IMG/VR virus record: IMGVR_UViG_3300025133_000045
Coordinates: 35,826 to 99,825 of that record
Length of the DNA stretch: 64,000 bases
Direction: 5' to 3' (one strand)
Source of the DNA: a virus
Made by a program: the position numbers and the translations under genes. Below are positions 38,172 through 46,031 of the stretch, in pieces. Within the stretch, counting starts at the first letter, position 1, and each line of letters begins with the position of its first letter. The notes beneath the pieces were generated by a model that was given only the letters and a program-made list of their open reading frames with translations, had not been told where the DNA came from and searched no databases.

Positions 38172-39412
38172 CCGAAGACCTTGACAACGCTACTTTGAGA
38201 CGAAGAATCAAAAACCTCCCATACAGCGTCAGCAAACTTTTGGTATTGCTTTTCAGCCGCGAACTCTTCAAGAACGTATTCCTGTAAAACCTTTGCGTTC
38301 TTCAGGTGCTTGTCGTATTTGCTGATCATGTTGCGGAGCTTCATCTTAAAATCGCCCTGCTCAGGATAGCACCACATCGATTCAGGGTGCAGAACCCCTT
38401 CCCAATGAGCGAAGTCCTGAATTGGGGCAATCGCATAACTAACCCTGGAAAAAAGAGGCTTCATTTTGGTCTTTTTGCCCACCTTAACCGGGCCATAAAG
38501 GAAATCACATTGGCCACCCCAATCTGGAGCCATAACCGGCAATCCATGACACACGGCCTCGAAAATGGGCAACCCGAAACCTTCTCCATGAGAGAGGCTC
38601 ACCAAGCATTTCACTTTTGGATGCTCATACAAGGCAGCCAATTCACCCTGGTCCATATCCCCATGGATGAGATAAACCTTGCACTCACGATTCTCGTAAG
38701 CATCCAAGACGGCCTTAATTTTCTTTTGTGTCTCAAGCCTGTCCATGAGGCAGTTCTTGCGGATATTCGCTTTCAAAATTAGGCCAACTTTTCTATCGTG
38801 GCACTCTTCCACGAACCATTTAACCGTGTTGATGAGGTTCTTGCGAGGCCCCCATTGTGCTACAGACAGAAAATTAAAGTCATAGTCAAAATCAATATCA
38901 ACCTCCGAAGGTTCCCACTTCCTGACGGCATAATTCACCGTTTCAACCGGCACTTCATTCCTGATTGACATCTTATTGCCATGCTGGTCTTTACCTGTCC
39001 AAACCGTATTGTCAAAACCATGTTTTGCATGGTTTGAAACAACCAGAATTTTGTCCATTATTGTTGCTTTGTCAATCCAAACTGGATCGATCTTGGTGCT
39101 CTCAATCCCAGCAGTCCACCCAATATTGATCGGAGCCAGGGGCTCCCACTCATTAGGGATTGTAATCTGCAAAGAAGCATCAAATGGAACCTTGTTGGAG
39201 ATGGCATGATTTGTCTTGTCGATGATAAAATCAAGCCAGCGACGTTCTTCTGAAGTTTCTGCAAGCCAGCCTGTCTGACCCCACCCTACTGGGATAATGT
39301 GAATATCAAATTTGTCTTCGTGTGCTCTTAGAGCACGAATTGCAAATCTAGACTGCTCTCCATAACCAGATTGTGATAAAACTGGTCCTCTGACAATGAT
39401 TTTCTTTCTCAC
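38168..39412 (-). CDS. GT4-family glycosyltransferase
   Basis: This encodes 414 aa, of GT-B fold. The acceptor half starts GPVLSQSGYGEQSRFAIRAL. The donor half has FLSVAQWGPRKNLINTVKWF and the E-x7-E motif region in SLSHGEGFGLPIFEAVCHGL, followed by PVMAPDWGG. These are standard for retaining GT4 enzymes using NDP-sugars. It overlaps the neighbouring genes by 4 nt on each side. Confidence 0.78.
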   Translation of the reverse strand: MRKKIIVRGPVLSQSGYGEQSRFAIRALRAHEDKFDIHIIPVGWGQTGWLAETSEERRWLDFIIDKTNHAISNKVPFDASLQITIPNEWEPLAPINIGWTAGIESTKIDPVWIDKATIMDKILVVSNHAKHGFDNTVWTGKDQHGNKMSIRNEVPVETVNYAVRKWEPSEVDIDFDYDFNFLSVAQWGPRKNLINTVKWFVEECHDRKVGLILKANIRKNCLMDRLETQKKIKAVLDAYENRECKVYLIHGDMDQGELAALYEHPKVKCLVSLSHGEGFGLPIFEAVCHGLPVMAPDWGGQCDFLYGPVKVGKKTKMKPLFSRVSYAIAPIQDFAHWEGVLHPESMWCYPEQGDFKMKLRNMISKYDKHLKNAKVLQEYVLEEFAAEKQYQKFADAVWEVFDSSSQSSVVKVFG

Positions 39413-40674
39413 GCGATCTCCTTTAGTTCCCAGCGATCATATCCGCGCCTGTTCCCCCACGAACCATGCTTTTCAATGATGTTGTCAGCTACCTCCACCC
39501 AACGTTTGTTGAAGTCTTCAAAGTTATAATTCTTTTCAACGTGTTTTCGACCAGCTTTTCCAAGAGCACTCCTCTCTTCTGGTGTCATTTCATACATTGT
39601 GCGGAGAGCATCCATGAAGCTTTCCTCACTAATCCTATCTTCATGGATGTATGGCACAGTCAATGACCCAATGATAGCCTTTGAAACCGGCTCAATACCA
39701 ATACCATACCACTCTTCACCGTTCGTAACCTGCTCCTGAAGGCCACCTGTCATATTAACAATGATTGGCGTCTCACAGGAAAGCGATTCCAAAGTTGCCA
39801 GCCCAAACCCCTCTGCATCGGCAATGTTAACTGTGCAATCAGCCAAGTTGTACAACATCGAAAGAATCTCAGGAGGAACCTTTTGTGTCGAGAGAATAAT
39901 CCTTCCATCATCTGCCCCCAGATGATGTATGATCTGCTCTAAATCTTGACCGTGATGATCTTTAGGATCGGTGTGCATAATCAGTTGAACCTTTTCTGGT
40001 CCTACTTCTTCTGCAAACTTGTTGAACCACCAAATGACCGAACCAGACTGCTTTCTCCGAGCATTCCGATTATTCCAAAAGAAAATAACCCTATCCGGGT
40101 CGTAGTGTTCCTCAAAGTGCTCTATGGCAAATTCTTCGATGTCGTCTTCATCGAGCTTTTTAAAAATATTCGAGTTTACTGCGTGAGGCAAATAAATATT
40201 TTCTACGTCTGGAGCGACCTCGGAAACAACATCGTGAGTCACCTTGGAAATAGAAACAATCACATCTGTGGAAAGATAAAAAGGTCTGTTATATTCTGGC
40301 GGCGGGTAGTTGTCCCACACATGATAATAAACCATTGGCATATAGGCTCGAATTTCGTTTTCCATATCCCACAGCCAGCCATAAAACCTGGGATCTGTCA
40401 TGAACCATAAAATGTCTGGCTTTACCGTTGTCAATGCTGACCTAATGACGTTGGCATCTCCATAACCCTTTACTGGATGAACAATCCAATCGTCCCCAAA
40501 ACCTTCAACCTTTTGTGGGCTAAAATCAGGATGATCTACTGCCCCGCCCAAGCACACGAACTTATAGCGCCCCGTGGCCAACAGGGCTTCAATAAAATAT
40601 TTTGTCTGTGTACCAACCCCAGAGGGGGCCATTGGATGATCTGAGATTACAAAGATCGTCTTTTTCTCTTCCAT
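39409..40674 (-). CDS. GT4-family glycosyltransferase, cassette entry gene
   Basis: This encodes 421 aa. It begins with FVISDHPMAPSGVGTQTKYF, the Gly-rich acceptor loop, and has VIFFWNNRNARRKQSG and NIADAEGFGLATLESLSCET with the E-x7-E donor motif. It is the promoter-proximal gene of the coupled glycosyltransferase run; 9 nt separate it from the Cas4-like gene, so no separate promoter is evident. It resembles the next gene downstream in architecture and may be an old duplicate. Confidence 0.78.
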   Translation of the reverse strand: MEEKKTIFVISDHPMAPSGVGTQTKYFIEALLATGRYKFVCLGGAVDHPDFSPQKVEGFGDDWIVHPVKGYGDANVIRSALTTVKPDILWFMTDPRFYGWLWDMENEIRAYMPMVYYHVWDNYPPPEYNRPFYLSTDVIVSISKVTHDVVSEVAPDVENIYLPHAVNSNIFKKLDEDDIEEFAIEHFEEHYDPDRVIFFWNNRNARRKQSGSVIWWFNKFAEEVGPEKVQLIMHTDPKDHHGQDLEQIIHHLGADDGRIILSTQKVPPEILSMLYNLADCTVNIADAEGFGLATLESLSCETPIIVNMTGGLQEQVTNGEEWYGIGIEPVSKAIIGSLTVPYIHEDRISEESFMDALRTMYEMTPEERSALGKAGRKHVEKNYNFEDFNKRWVEVADNIIEKHGSWGNRRGYDRWELKEIA

Positions 40675-40683
40675 CTATTCTCC

Positions 40684-41448
40684 TTAAGTACAGTGCTCTG
40701 TCTTATAAAACTGACACCCTTTGCAAGATAAGCGATTCTTAATATATTTGCTTTTCTGGATATTCGAAATCGCCAACATTAACAATTTTGCTGCATTGTT
40801 GGTCTTAACTTCACCAGACGTAACACTCACAAACTCGACATTGTTATTCTTGGCAGTCCTCTTCAGCAAAGCAAAGTGAGTTTCAATATTAGAAGGATCA
40901 ACCCCATGCTTGATGGCATAATATTTCTTATAAAGAGTCAACTGATATGTGACCATTGGATCTGACTTCTTGCGGTAATTCCAACCCCATGAACAGGTCT
41001 TCCAATCAATTATGTGATGTTTTCCGTCCGAGGTCTTCAAAACAAGATCGATAAAGCCTTTAAAATTATAATTCACCCCCTCAATGGGAACCATAAGTTC
41101 TTCTTCGGTGGAAACCACCTCAAAATCACCAAACTTTTTCTTAACCGCTTCATCAATGTACGGCAAAATATTTGCCGCCTGCAAACACATCTTCTCTACA
41201 AGATCGTTGTCTACTTTTATGTCGTCATCGAGACGAGAAATATTCTTTTTGAATTCTCGTAAAAAATACTCATCTGCATCAAACTGTTCATTCAGCATCT
41301 TCCTTTCACAAATAGAGTGAATGGCAGTTCCAAATGAAGTATATTCATTGCCCCTAAAGCCAGCAAGCCTATCGATACGAGTAAGCTTGTGATAATAGGG
41401 ACAAAATTTCCAGTCTTTCAGTTCAGAATATGAAATGTAACGCGGCAA
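40684..41448 (-). CDS. PD-(D/E)XK nuclease, Cas4/RecB-like with Fe-S cysteines
   Basis: This encodes 254 aa. An N-terminal Cys lies in YSELKDWKFCPYYHKL, then SFGTAIHSICE gives the RecB-type helical His. FIDLVLKTSDG and HIIDWKTCSW supply the D and DxK catalytic residues. Three C-terminal cysteines in LSCKGCQFYKTEHC complete a likely 4Fe-4S site. This layout is that of Cas4/AddB-type exonucleases used in phage recombination and DNA processing. There is no CRISPR array or other cas gene nearby, so a phage replication or recombination nuclease is the likely role. Confidence 0.78.
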   Translation of the reverse strand: MPRYISYSELKDWKFCPYYHKLTRIDRLAGFRGNEYTSFGTAIHSICERKMLNEQFDADEYFLREFKKNISRLDDDIKVDNDLVEKMCLQAANILPYIDEAVKKKFGDFEVVSTEEELMVPIEGVNYNFKGFIDLVLKTSDGKHHIIDWKTCSWGWNYRKKSDPMVTYQLTLYKKYYAIKHGVDPSNIETHFALLKRTAKNNNVEFVSVTSGEVKTNNAAKLLMLAISNIQKSKYIKNRLSCKGCQFYKTEHCT

Positions 41449-41775
41449 TCAGCCTCCAAATTTTTTCTTTCTGGTTGTTGCCTTCTTCAATGTAACCGAT
41501 TTTGTGCTTTTGTCAACTTTTTCTACGACTTTTTTCACAACTTTCTTCTTTGGTTGCGGCAATTCATAAACAAATTCATATTCCTTGGGGAAATTTGGCT
41601 TATTGCATACCGTCTGCGAGCTTAGACACTTCCCTCTTACAATACCAAGCTTATCCAAAGCCTCCTCAACTCCTCCTGGTGATAATTTAATGACCCCTTC
41701 CTTTAAGTGTTGGGGCTTTATCTTCAAGAAGAGTTTTTTGGCTTCTTCATCTTTTCTTTCTGTAACCTCAATCAT
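41449..41775 (-). CDS. Lys-rich small protein of unknown function
   Basis: This encodes 108 aa. The N-terminal ~75 residues have a weak fold with two cysteines (GKCLSSQTVCNKPNF). The C-terminal ~35 residues are a Lys/Val/Thr-rich tail (KKKVVKKVVEKVDKSTK), suggesting nucleic-acid contact as in histone-H1-like tails. It sits one codon gap after the metallopeptidase gene and one base before the Cas4-like gene. No family recognised. Confidence 0.5.
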   Translation of the reverse strand: MIEVTERKDEEAKKLFLKIKPQHLKEGVIKLSPGGVEEALDKLGIVRGKCLSSQTVCNKPNFPKEYEFVYELPQPKKKVVKKVVEKVDKSTKSVTLKKATTRKKKFGG

Positions 41776-41776
41776 T

Positions 41777-42454
41777 TTACACTATCTCCTTAATTTTGGT
41801 GTATAAAACTGGACTTATCTTCCTTAAATAGTCTCTGTCACCCAAGAAATAGGCTTCAAACCCTGAAGAAAAATACTCCCTTATAGAGGTGGGCGCATAG
41901 GCGTTTGAAAACAGCCCCATACAAAGCGACTCTAACGTAGGATACCCAATTACTTGGAAAAGATATTCGTCGAACTCTAATTCATATTCCACGTCTTTGA
42001 AATCATAGCCCTGTGTCGGGTAACCTTCCGCTTTTAGAAGTTGTCTTAGCTTTTCTCTTTTTTGCCTAAATTCATTCACCACTTTATTGTCTGAATATAT
42101 CTCATACCCATATATCTCTTCCACTGAGTGGCCTATTTCATGTACAATGTCGTCAACCATATCATCGGGAGTGGATTGCTGATTGGTAATGTAAATCGCT
42201 CCGTCCTTAAAAAGTGCATTAACTTGGCGCTTACGAAGCTCATCAAAGTCGCCCACAAAAACAGTATCAACCTCTCGACGCAAATGAAACGGAATATATT
42301 CTTCCACTGACACCAAAACTTGTTCCAGGTCGATGCCATCGGGCAACGGATCTTTCACAAAAGCATAACCGTTGCCAAAAGAGTATTCCTTTTGGGCTTT
42401 CTTGTTGCGCTCCACAGACTCAAATATGTAATCTATTACGTTATTGTTAGCCAT
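41777..42454 (-). CDS. Zinc metallopeptidase-like protein (HExxH), anthrax-lethal-factor-like
   Basis: This encodes 225 aa. The zinc motif DIVHEIGHSVEEIYG lies near residues 108-122, and a downstream acidic region culminates in YFSSGFEAYFLGDRDYLRKI, where the FxxxFExY pattern supplies the third ligand Glu as in lethal-factor-type (M34/ATLF) peptidases. No signal peptide is present, so it would act inside the cell. It may process phage proteins or cut a host target. The third ligand assignment is inference. Confidence 0.6.
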   Translation of the reverse strand: MANNNVIDYIFESVERNKKAQKEYSFGNGYAFVKDPLPDGIDLEQVLVSVEEYIPFHLRREVDTVFVGDFDELRKRQVNALFKDGAIYITNQQSTPDDMVDDIVHEIGHSVEEIYGYEIYSDNKVVNEFRQKREKLRQLLKAEGYPTQGYDFKDVEYELEFDEYLFQVIGYPTLESLCMGLFSNAYAPTSIREYFSSGFEAYFLGDRDYLRKISPVLYTKIKEIV

Positions 42455-42815
42455 TTTCTTGTTGCTCGTTGTTTTGGTTGATTTCTTGGCTCTTAGTTAC
42501 GGTGGGCGCAACCGCTTCTGTGGCTGTTTCGTGCCCCCCAAGACTGTCATTTTGGCTGGATTCTTGGCTCTTAGCCACATCCGATGCAACCGCTTCCATA
42601 TCCGTGAAAGCCTGAGTATACCCGCGAAGAAAGTTTTCTTCTGCAAGGGCGAAGACAAATTCTGGAAATTCCCTCACCATCGCCTCTACAACCATTTCTA
42701 CGGTAACCTCATCATTGTCTGGCTGCTGTTGGGTGCCAACATAATCGATGATCCATTCCTTTAAGGGATTTTCTTTTTTCAAGACCTTCTTATAAGGCTC
42801 TTCTTCGGGGTTCAT
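42447..42815 (-). CDS. Small acidic protein with C-terminal tandem repeat
   Basis: This encodes 122 aa. The first ~70 residues are helical and acidic. The C-terminus holds two ~25-residue repeats: AVASDVAKSQESSQND and AVAPTVTKSQEINQNN, mirrored at DNA level as two near-identical stretches at about 42480-42600. A consensus promoter lies directly upstream with a leader of only about 12 nt carrying AGGAGG, so it is the first gene of an operon running towards the nuclease and glycan genes. Function unknown. Confidence 0.6.
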   Translation of the reverse strand: MNPEEEPYKKVLKKENPLKEWIIDYVGTQQQPDNDEVTVEMVVEAMVREFPEFVFALAEENFLRGYTQAFTDMEAVASDVAKSQESSQNDSLGGHETATEAVAPTVTKSQEINQNNEQQENG

Positions 42816-42833
42816 ATCCTACCTCCTGCACAC

Positions 42834-42861
42834 ATTATAACATATATTTCAGACTTGTCAA
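42834..42861 (-). promoter_or_regulatory. Sigma70-type promoter, near-consensus
   Basis: On the minus strand TTGACA (42861-42856) is followed after 16 nt by TATAAT (42839-42834), a perfect match in both hexamers. It lies between the PhoH stop and the ATG at 42815. The predicted transcript starts at about 42827 and the leader contains AGGAGG. It should drive the operon from 42815 downwards with host sigma70. Confidence 0.8.
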
Positions 42862-42864
42862 GGA

Positions 42865-44187
42865 TTAAAGTATATTTGCTACAATTGTTGCAACTTTTGA
42901 TCTCTCGCCCTTTGTTAAGGTTATATGTCCTGAAATTTCGAATGGTTTTAGTTTTTCAACCGCATGAACAAGGCCACTAGAGGTTTCATCGACATATACA
43001 TTATCGATCTGCTCAATATCGCCAGTCAAAACTATTTTTGTTCCCTCGCCAACCCTCGTCAAGATCGTCTTAACTTCATGAGAAGTTAGGTTTTGTGCCT
43101 CATCAATAATCATAAAAGCGTTGGCGATTGAACGACCCCTAATATAGGTCAGGGCTTCAACCTCAATTATGCCTTTTTCCATGTACTGTTCGAGCATAAC
43201 CTTATCGTTGCCCATAAGAAATTGAAGGTTGTCCTGTACTGGCATAAGCCAAGGATGCATTTTTTCTTCCATGGAGCCAGGCAAATATCCGATGTCTCTT
43301 CCCATTGGCACAATTGGCCGGGAAATAACGAGTTTCTGATACAGAGGCTCTTTTGACTTCTTTGATTCCATGACCTGCTTCAAGCCAGCGGCTATCGCAC
43401 ACAGTGTTTTGCCAGACCCAGCTTTGCCAACAAGCGATATCACAGACACTGTGGGATCCAACAAAAGATCGAAACTAAAGGCTTGTTCTTTATTCCTGGG
43501 CTTGACCCCCCAAACACCATCTTTTCTCATGTTGACTTTCGTCAAGGGGCTGTCTTTGTTAGCATATTTGGCCAACGCTGTCTTTTTTTCATTCGCACTG
43601 GAAACAAGCAACAAATACTGATTTGGATGAAGGCCGTTGATATTGTCGAGAAACACCTCTTTTCCATCATAAATCTGATCGATAAATTGATCGTCAACCA
43701 ATACGCTCGTAAACCCTGAATAAAGTTCCGATTGGCTCTTGATCACTTTTGCTTTTGTATATTCCTCTGTCAAGACTCCGATGGAGTCGCAAATAACGCG
43801 CATATTAATGTCACGAGACACTAAAATAACTTTCCTGTTTTCGTTTGCTTCCATTTCGGCCAAAGCTGCACTGATGATTAAGTTATCAGGAGCTTCGGGA
43901 TCCAAGTGGGTGCATAATTTACTTGAGTCGTGTCCAACCACACGAAGTATTCCTTTGCCCTTGGCAAGTCTAACGCCAAGCTGAAGGCTTTTCTTTTCTC
44001 TCAGAGTGTCTAAGGATCTGATTATTTTTCTTGCGTTGGTTCCGACACTATCTTGACGCTTCTTATGCTTGTCGATTTCTTCTAATACTTTTAACGGGAG
44101 AACAATGTCGTTGTTGTCGAATTGATAAATACTACCGGCATCTGTTAAACATACACTGGTATCTAACACATAGATTTTTTTTGCCAT
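42865..44187 (-). CDS. phoH: PhoH-like protein: PIN domain plus PhoH ATPase
   Basis: This encodes 440 aa. Residues ~1-140 are a PIN nuclease domain (YVLDTSVCLTD, LIISAALAEME, LVSRDINMRV supply the acidic residues). Residues ~235-440 are the PhoH P-loop ATPase: GKAGSGKT as Walker A and AFMIIDEAQNL as Walker B. PIN-PhoH2 proteins are thought to act as ATP-driven RNA-unwinding nucleases. PhoH is common in marine phages. It begins 43 nt after the terminator of the structured RNA, with AGAGGAAATGA before the ATG. Confidence 0.87.
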   Translation of the reverse strand: MAKKIYVLDTSVCLTDAGSIYQFDNNDIVLPLKVLEEIDKHKKRQDSVGTNARKIIRSLDTLREKKSLQLGVRLAKGKGILRVVGHDSSKLCTHLDPEAPDNLIISAALAEMEANENRKVILVSRDINMRVICDSIGVLTEEYTKAKVIKSQSELYSGFTSVLVDDQFIDQIYDGKEVFLDNINGLHPNQYLLLVSSANEKKTALAKYANKDSPLTKVNMRKDGVWGVKPRNKEQAFSFDLLLDPTVSVISLVGKAGSGKTLCAIAAGLKQVMESKKSKEPLYQKLVISRPIVPMGRDIGYLPGSMEEKMHPWLMPVQDNLQFLMGNDKVMLEQYMEKGIIEVEALTYIRGRSIANAFMIIDEAQNLTSHEVKTILTRVGEGTKIVLTGDIEQIDNVYVDETSSGLVHAVEKLKPFEISGHITLTKGERSKVATIVANIL

Positions 44188-44230
44188 TCATTTCCTCTGG
44201 AGCGTGGTCAATTATTATTAAGTAGTCCCC

Positions 44231-44259
44231 AAACAACAAAAACCGCCGATGAAGGCGGT
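44231..44259 (-). terminator. Intrinsic terminator of the structured RNA
   Basis: On the minus strand, ACCGCC (44259-44254), a six-base loop, then GGCGGT (44247-44242), followed by TTTTGTTGTTT. A perfect 6-bp GC-rich stem with a U-tract is a standard factor-independent terminator. It separates the ncRNA from the PhoH gene that starts at 44187. Confidence 0.85.
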
Positions 44260-44888
44260 AAATGGGGAGGGCTTTAGCACATCTAGTCCCTCTGTCTATG
44301 TCCATCCTTTCGAATGTATGCACACCGGGGTTTCACGCCGTTCATAGACTTCCTCCCTGTTCTTGCTATCTCTAGCACGGAACAGCACGTTGTTCTATCG
44401 GCAGGCGTTCTGCGCTTAATTCAAGAGTTAGCAATTCTCTTTTCAATCACGCCTTGCACTTTGATGATCTGGCATCACCTCCATACAAGCCCTTTCGGGA
44501 CGGCTACAGTCTTGCGACCATAACCAGAGAGGCTTCCACCCCCGATAGTCCGATTCTGTGGTACTACCCACTTGCCAGACAACAGTTATGTCTGTTTGGT
44601 CATTTTCGCCGTTGTCGCGATGAATCAACAAGTCCGCAACTGTTTTTGGCAGCACTCCAGTGGTGGTCACTGGCTCTTGCCTTAAATCACTGGGCAGTAT
44701 TCAGAGCAACCACACTCCTTAATCTGCCCCCCTCCAAGGTTGGGCGACCTCACTTGCTTGAACAAGTGTATCCCAAACCGGGTTTTCTCTACCCTCCGTA
44801 TGGAGGCAATCAGAGCGGCGAAACTCATGAAAGTTTATTGACCCGAGAACGGGGTCATCTAGCGATGTAAAAGAACTCTCTCTTTCTG
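44231..44888 (-). ncRNA. Large structured non-coding RNA (~655 nt), class unknown (GOLLD/ROOL-like candidate)
   Basis: No plausible gene exists between 44188 and 45030. On the minus strand a promoter at 44895-44923 and an intrinsic terminator at 44231-44259 bracket ~655 nt. The sequence folds into many local helices. One hairpin is CACTTG/CAAGTG at 44768-44751. Another is CCAGTG/CACTGG around 44675. AACAGTT/AACTGTT (7 bp) closes a domain of about 60 nt. TGCTA-GAGA-TAGCA is a GNRA hairpin, and CCC-GAAA-GGG and CATTC-GAAA-GGATG are two more. GTCTATG/CATAGAC (7 bp) encloses the last domain before the terminator. Several GNRA loops suggest tertiary packing. Size and phage context recall GOLLD and ROOL RNAs, but I cannot match a consensus by eye. 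Confidence 0.75.
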
Positions 44889-44894
44889 ACATAC

Positions 44895-44923
44895 AATGTA
44901 GCACACTATGTGCTGGCTGTCAA
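44895..44923 (-). promoter_or_regulatory. Sigma70-type promoter for the structured RNA
   Basis: On the minus strand TTGACA (44923-44918), a 17-nt spacer, then TACATT (44900-44895). The spacer contains an AGCACA/TGTGCT inverted repeat, which could bind a regulator. Predicted start is about 44888. It begins only a few bases after the U-tract of the preceding terminator, so the RNA is an independent unit. Confidence 0.72.
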
Positions 44924-44930
44924 GAAAATA

Positions 44931-44996
44931 ATTAAAAAAATGAGGCACCTGTTTAAAAACTCACAATGCTATTAGTTTGTTTTAACCCCGTGCCTC
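44931..44996 (-). terminator. Intrinsic terminator after the cytidylyltransferase-like gene
   Basis: On the minus strand GAGGCAC (44996-44990) pairs with GTGCCTC (44948-44942). An inner TTAAAAC/GTTTTTAA pairing gives an extended hairpin, followed by ATTTTTTTAATT. The outer 7-bp stem is perfect. It ends the transcript coming from 45031 and insulates the ncRNA unit. Confidence 0.75.
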
Positions 44997-45030
44997 CCTG
45001 CGGGTTGGGGGGGGATGGTTGGCAGATTGC

Positions 45031-45492
45031 TTATCCAATCTTCCTATTCAAAAATGTTTCAAATGTATTGCACTTATACCCTGCGTCTGAAACCATATTG
45101 GAGCTACTGCGGACTTTACCGCCTCCAACGTTCCATAGCATTTTAATCTTAAGTTCGTCGCACAATTTCTTTTCTGGAGTGTTATAAGCTACTCTATCTC
45201 CTCCATTTGCAAATATATCACACTTTCCTGAAGTGTGCAACCTTTTTATTGCTTCGCAGACAGTATTATCTGTATCATCGACGGACACGATTTCAGACAC
45301 CACTCCAATGCTGCTAATAATTTCACAGCGATCTTCCCAGGCCATAAAAGTATAGCCCTTTTTGCGATTTAGCCACTCATCGCTGTTTATAACCACAATC
45401 ACCTCGCCTTCCTCAGACGCTTCTAGAATCATTCTTACATGTCCAACATGTAGGGGGTCGAAACCCCCAGAAACAACAACATATTTACTCAT
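45031..45492 (-). CDS. Cytidylyltransferase-like protein (RfaE C-domain / TagD type)
   Basis: This encodes 153 aa. The nucleotidyl-transfer signature is VVSGGFDPLHVGHVRMIL (HxGH as HVGH). A later VGGGKVRSSSNMV stands for the ISSTxxR-type motif. Family members attach CMP or AMP to small phosphate compounds such as glycerol-3-phosphate or heptose-1-phosphate, precursors for cell-surface polymers. It overlaps the small membrane protein gene by 8 nt. It could serve the glycan cassette although it lies 4 kb away. Confidence 0.78.
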   Translation of the reverse strand: MSKYVVVSGGFDPLHVGHVRMILEASEEGEVIVVINSDEWLNRKKGYTFMAWEDRCEIISSIGVVSEIVSVDDTDNTVCEAIKRLHTSGKCDIFANGGDRVAYNTPEKKLCDELKIKMLWNVGGGKVRSSSNMVSDAGYKCNTFETFLNRKIG

Positions 45493-45694
45493 TTATTTCT
45501 TGAACCGCTTCTTCACCTAATTGTTCGCTTATTTTTTCGATCATACACTCATTTATGAGTAGTATATTTGTGGCTTTAAACCCGAGTACGCCATAAATGG
45601 CCGCGCTAACTAATGTTGCGATAATTGCTCCGAATACTGTACCCGTTCCGAATGAGATAGACGCAGTGCCCAGTTTTAAAAATCTTTTTAACAA
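45485..45694 (-). CDS. Small membrane protein with TTG start
   Basis: This encodes 69 aa. No ATG or GTG is near; TTG at 45694 is preceded by GGGGGAT at fitting distance. Residues ~12-40 form one hydrophobic helix with Gly-zipper spacing (FGTGTVFGAIIATLVSAAIY). The C-terminus is acidic. It follows a strong promoter and overlaps the cytidylyltransferase-like gene. Function unknown; small membrane proteins at this kind of site may be toxins, holin-like proteins or exclusion factors. Confidence 0.5.
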   Translation of the reverse strand: MLKRFLKLGTASISFGTGTVFGAIIATLVSAAIYGVLGFKATNILLINECMIEKISEQLGEEAVQEINE

Positions 45695-45767
45695 TTGTTA
45701 TCCCCCTTTTTCTTCGTATAAATAGTCCCTTACCATGAAAGTCTATCCAATTAAAAATTCTAACTTA

Positions 45768-45795
45768 AATATAACTTATTCTCCAGAGATGTCAA
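45768..45795 (-). promoter_or_regulatory. Sigma70-type promoter
   Basis: On the minus strand TTGACA (45795-45790), a 16-nt spacer, then TATATT (45773-45768). It overlaps the end of the basic-protein gene at 45792 and points to the small membrane protein and cytidylyltransferase-like genes, with a leader of about 65 nt. Confidence 0.7.
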
Positions 45796-46031
45796 GCTTT
45801 TTCTAGATCTTTTATTTTTTCTATGCTGATGTACTGCTTTCCGTTAATATTAGACCTGACATAGACGTATTTTTCAAGGACAAGTGGGCCACCAGGGATT
45901 TTACACCTCTCTGATTCTCCTATAGTTGCGGGTCCATTTGATATAACTACGCTGTAGTTGTTAGTCTCTTTGTTCCTAACCCGCTGCCCTCTTCGGAATG
46001 GGAACTTTTTCTTTTTCTTTCGAGTTGCCAA
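45792..46031 (-). CDS. Small basic SH3-like protein, TTG start
   Basis: This encodes 79 aa with a very basic start (ATRKKKKKFPFRRGQRVR) followed by a beta-rich region ending in LEKYVYVRSNINGKQYI, the rhythm of a small SH3/KOW-type barrel. Start is TTG at 46031; AGGA lies close upstream and no other start is available. It overlaps the metallophosphoesterase gene by 85 nt in another frame, which is long for this genome. One of the two frames may have a different end in reality. Confidence 0.48.
   Translation of the reverse strand: MATRKKKKKFPFRRGQRVRNKETNNYSVVISNGPATIGESERCKIPGGPLVLEKYVYVRSNINGKQYISIEKIKDLEKA

Noticed and set aside
40684-41448. Cas4-like protein as part of a CRISPR system
   Set aside because: No repeat-spacer array or other cas gene is present in the window; Cas4-type nucleases are common in phages for recombination.
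44443-44870. Open frames on both strands within the structured RNA region
   Set aside because: They lack ribosome binding sites, have odd composition, overlap each other on opposite strands, and fall across the predicted helices between promoter and terminator.
44231-44888. Group I intron, RNase P RNA or 6S RNA as identity of the large RNA
   Set aside because: I did not see the RNase P core (GAGGAAAGTCC, ACAGAA) or an intron core with flanking exons, and the length is far above 6S. The presence of its own promoter and terminator argues against an intron.
45717-45724. TATAAATA, the T4 late promoter consensus, on the plus strand
   Set aside because: It points away from all genes in the window; no gene lies downstream on the plus strand.
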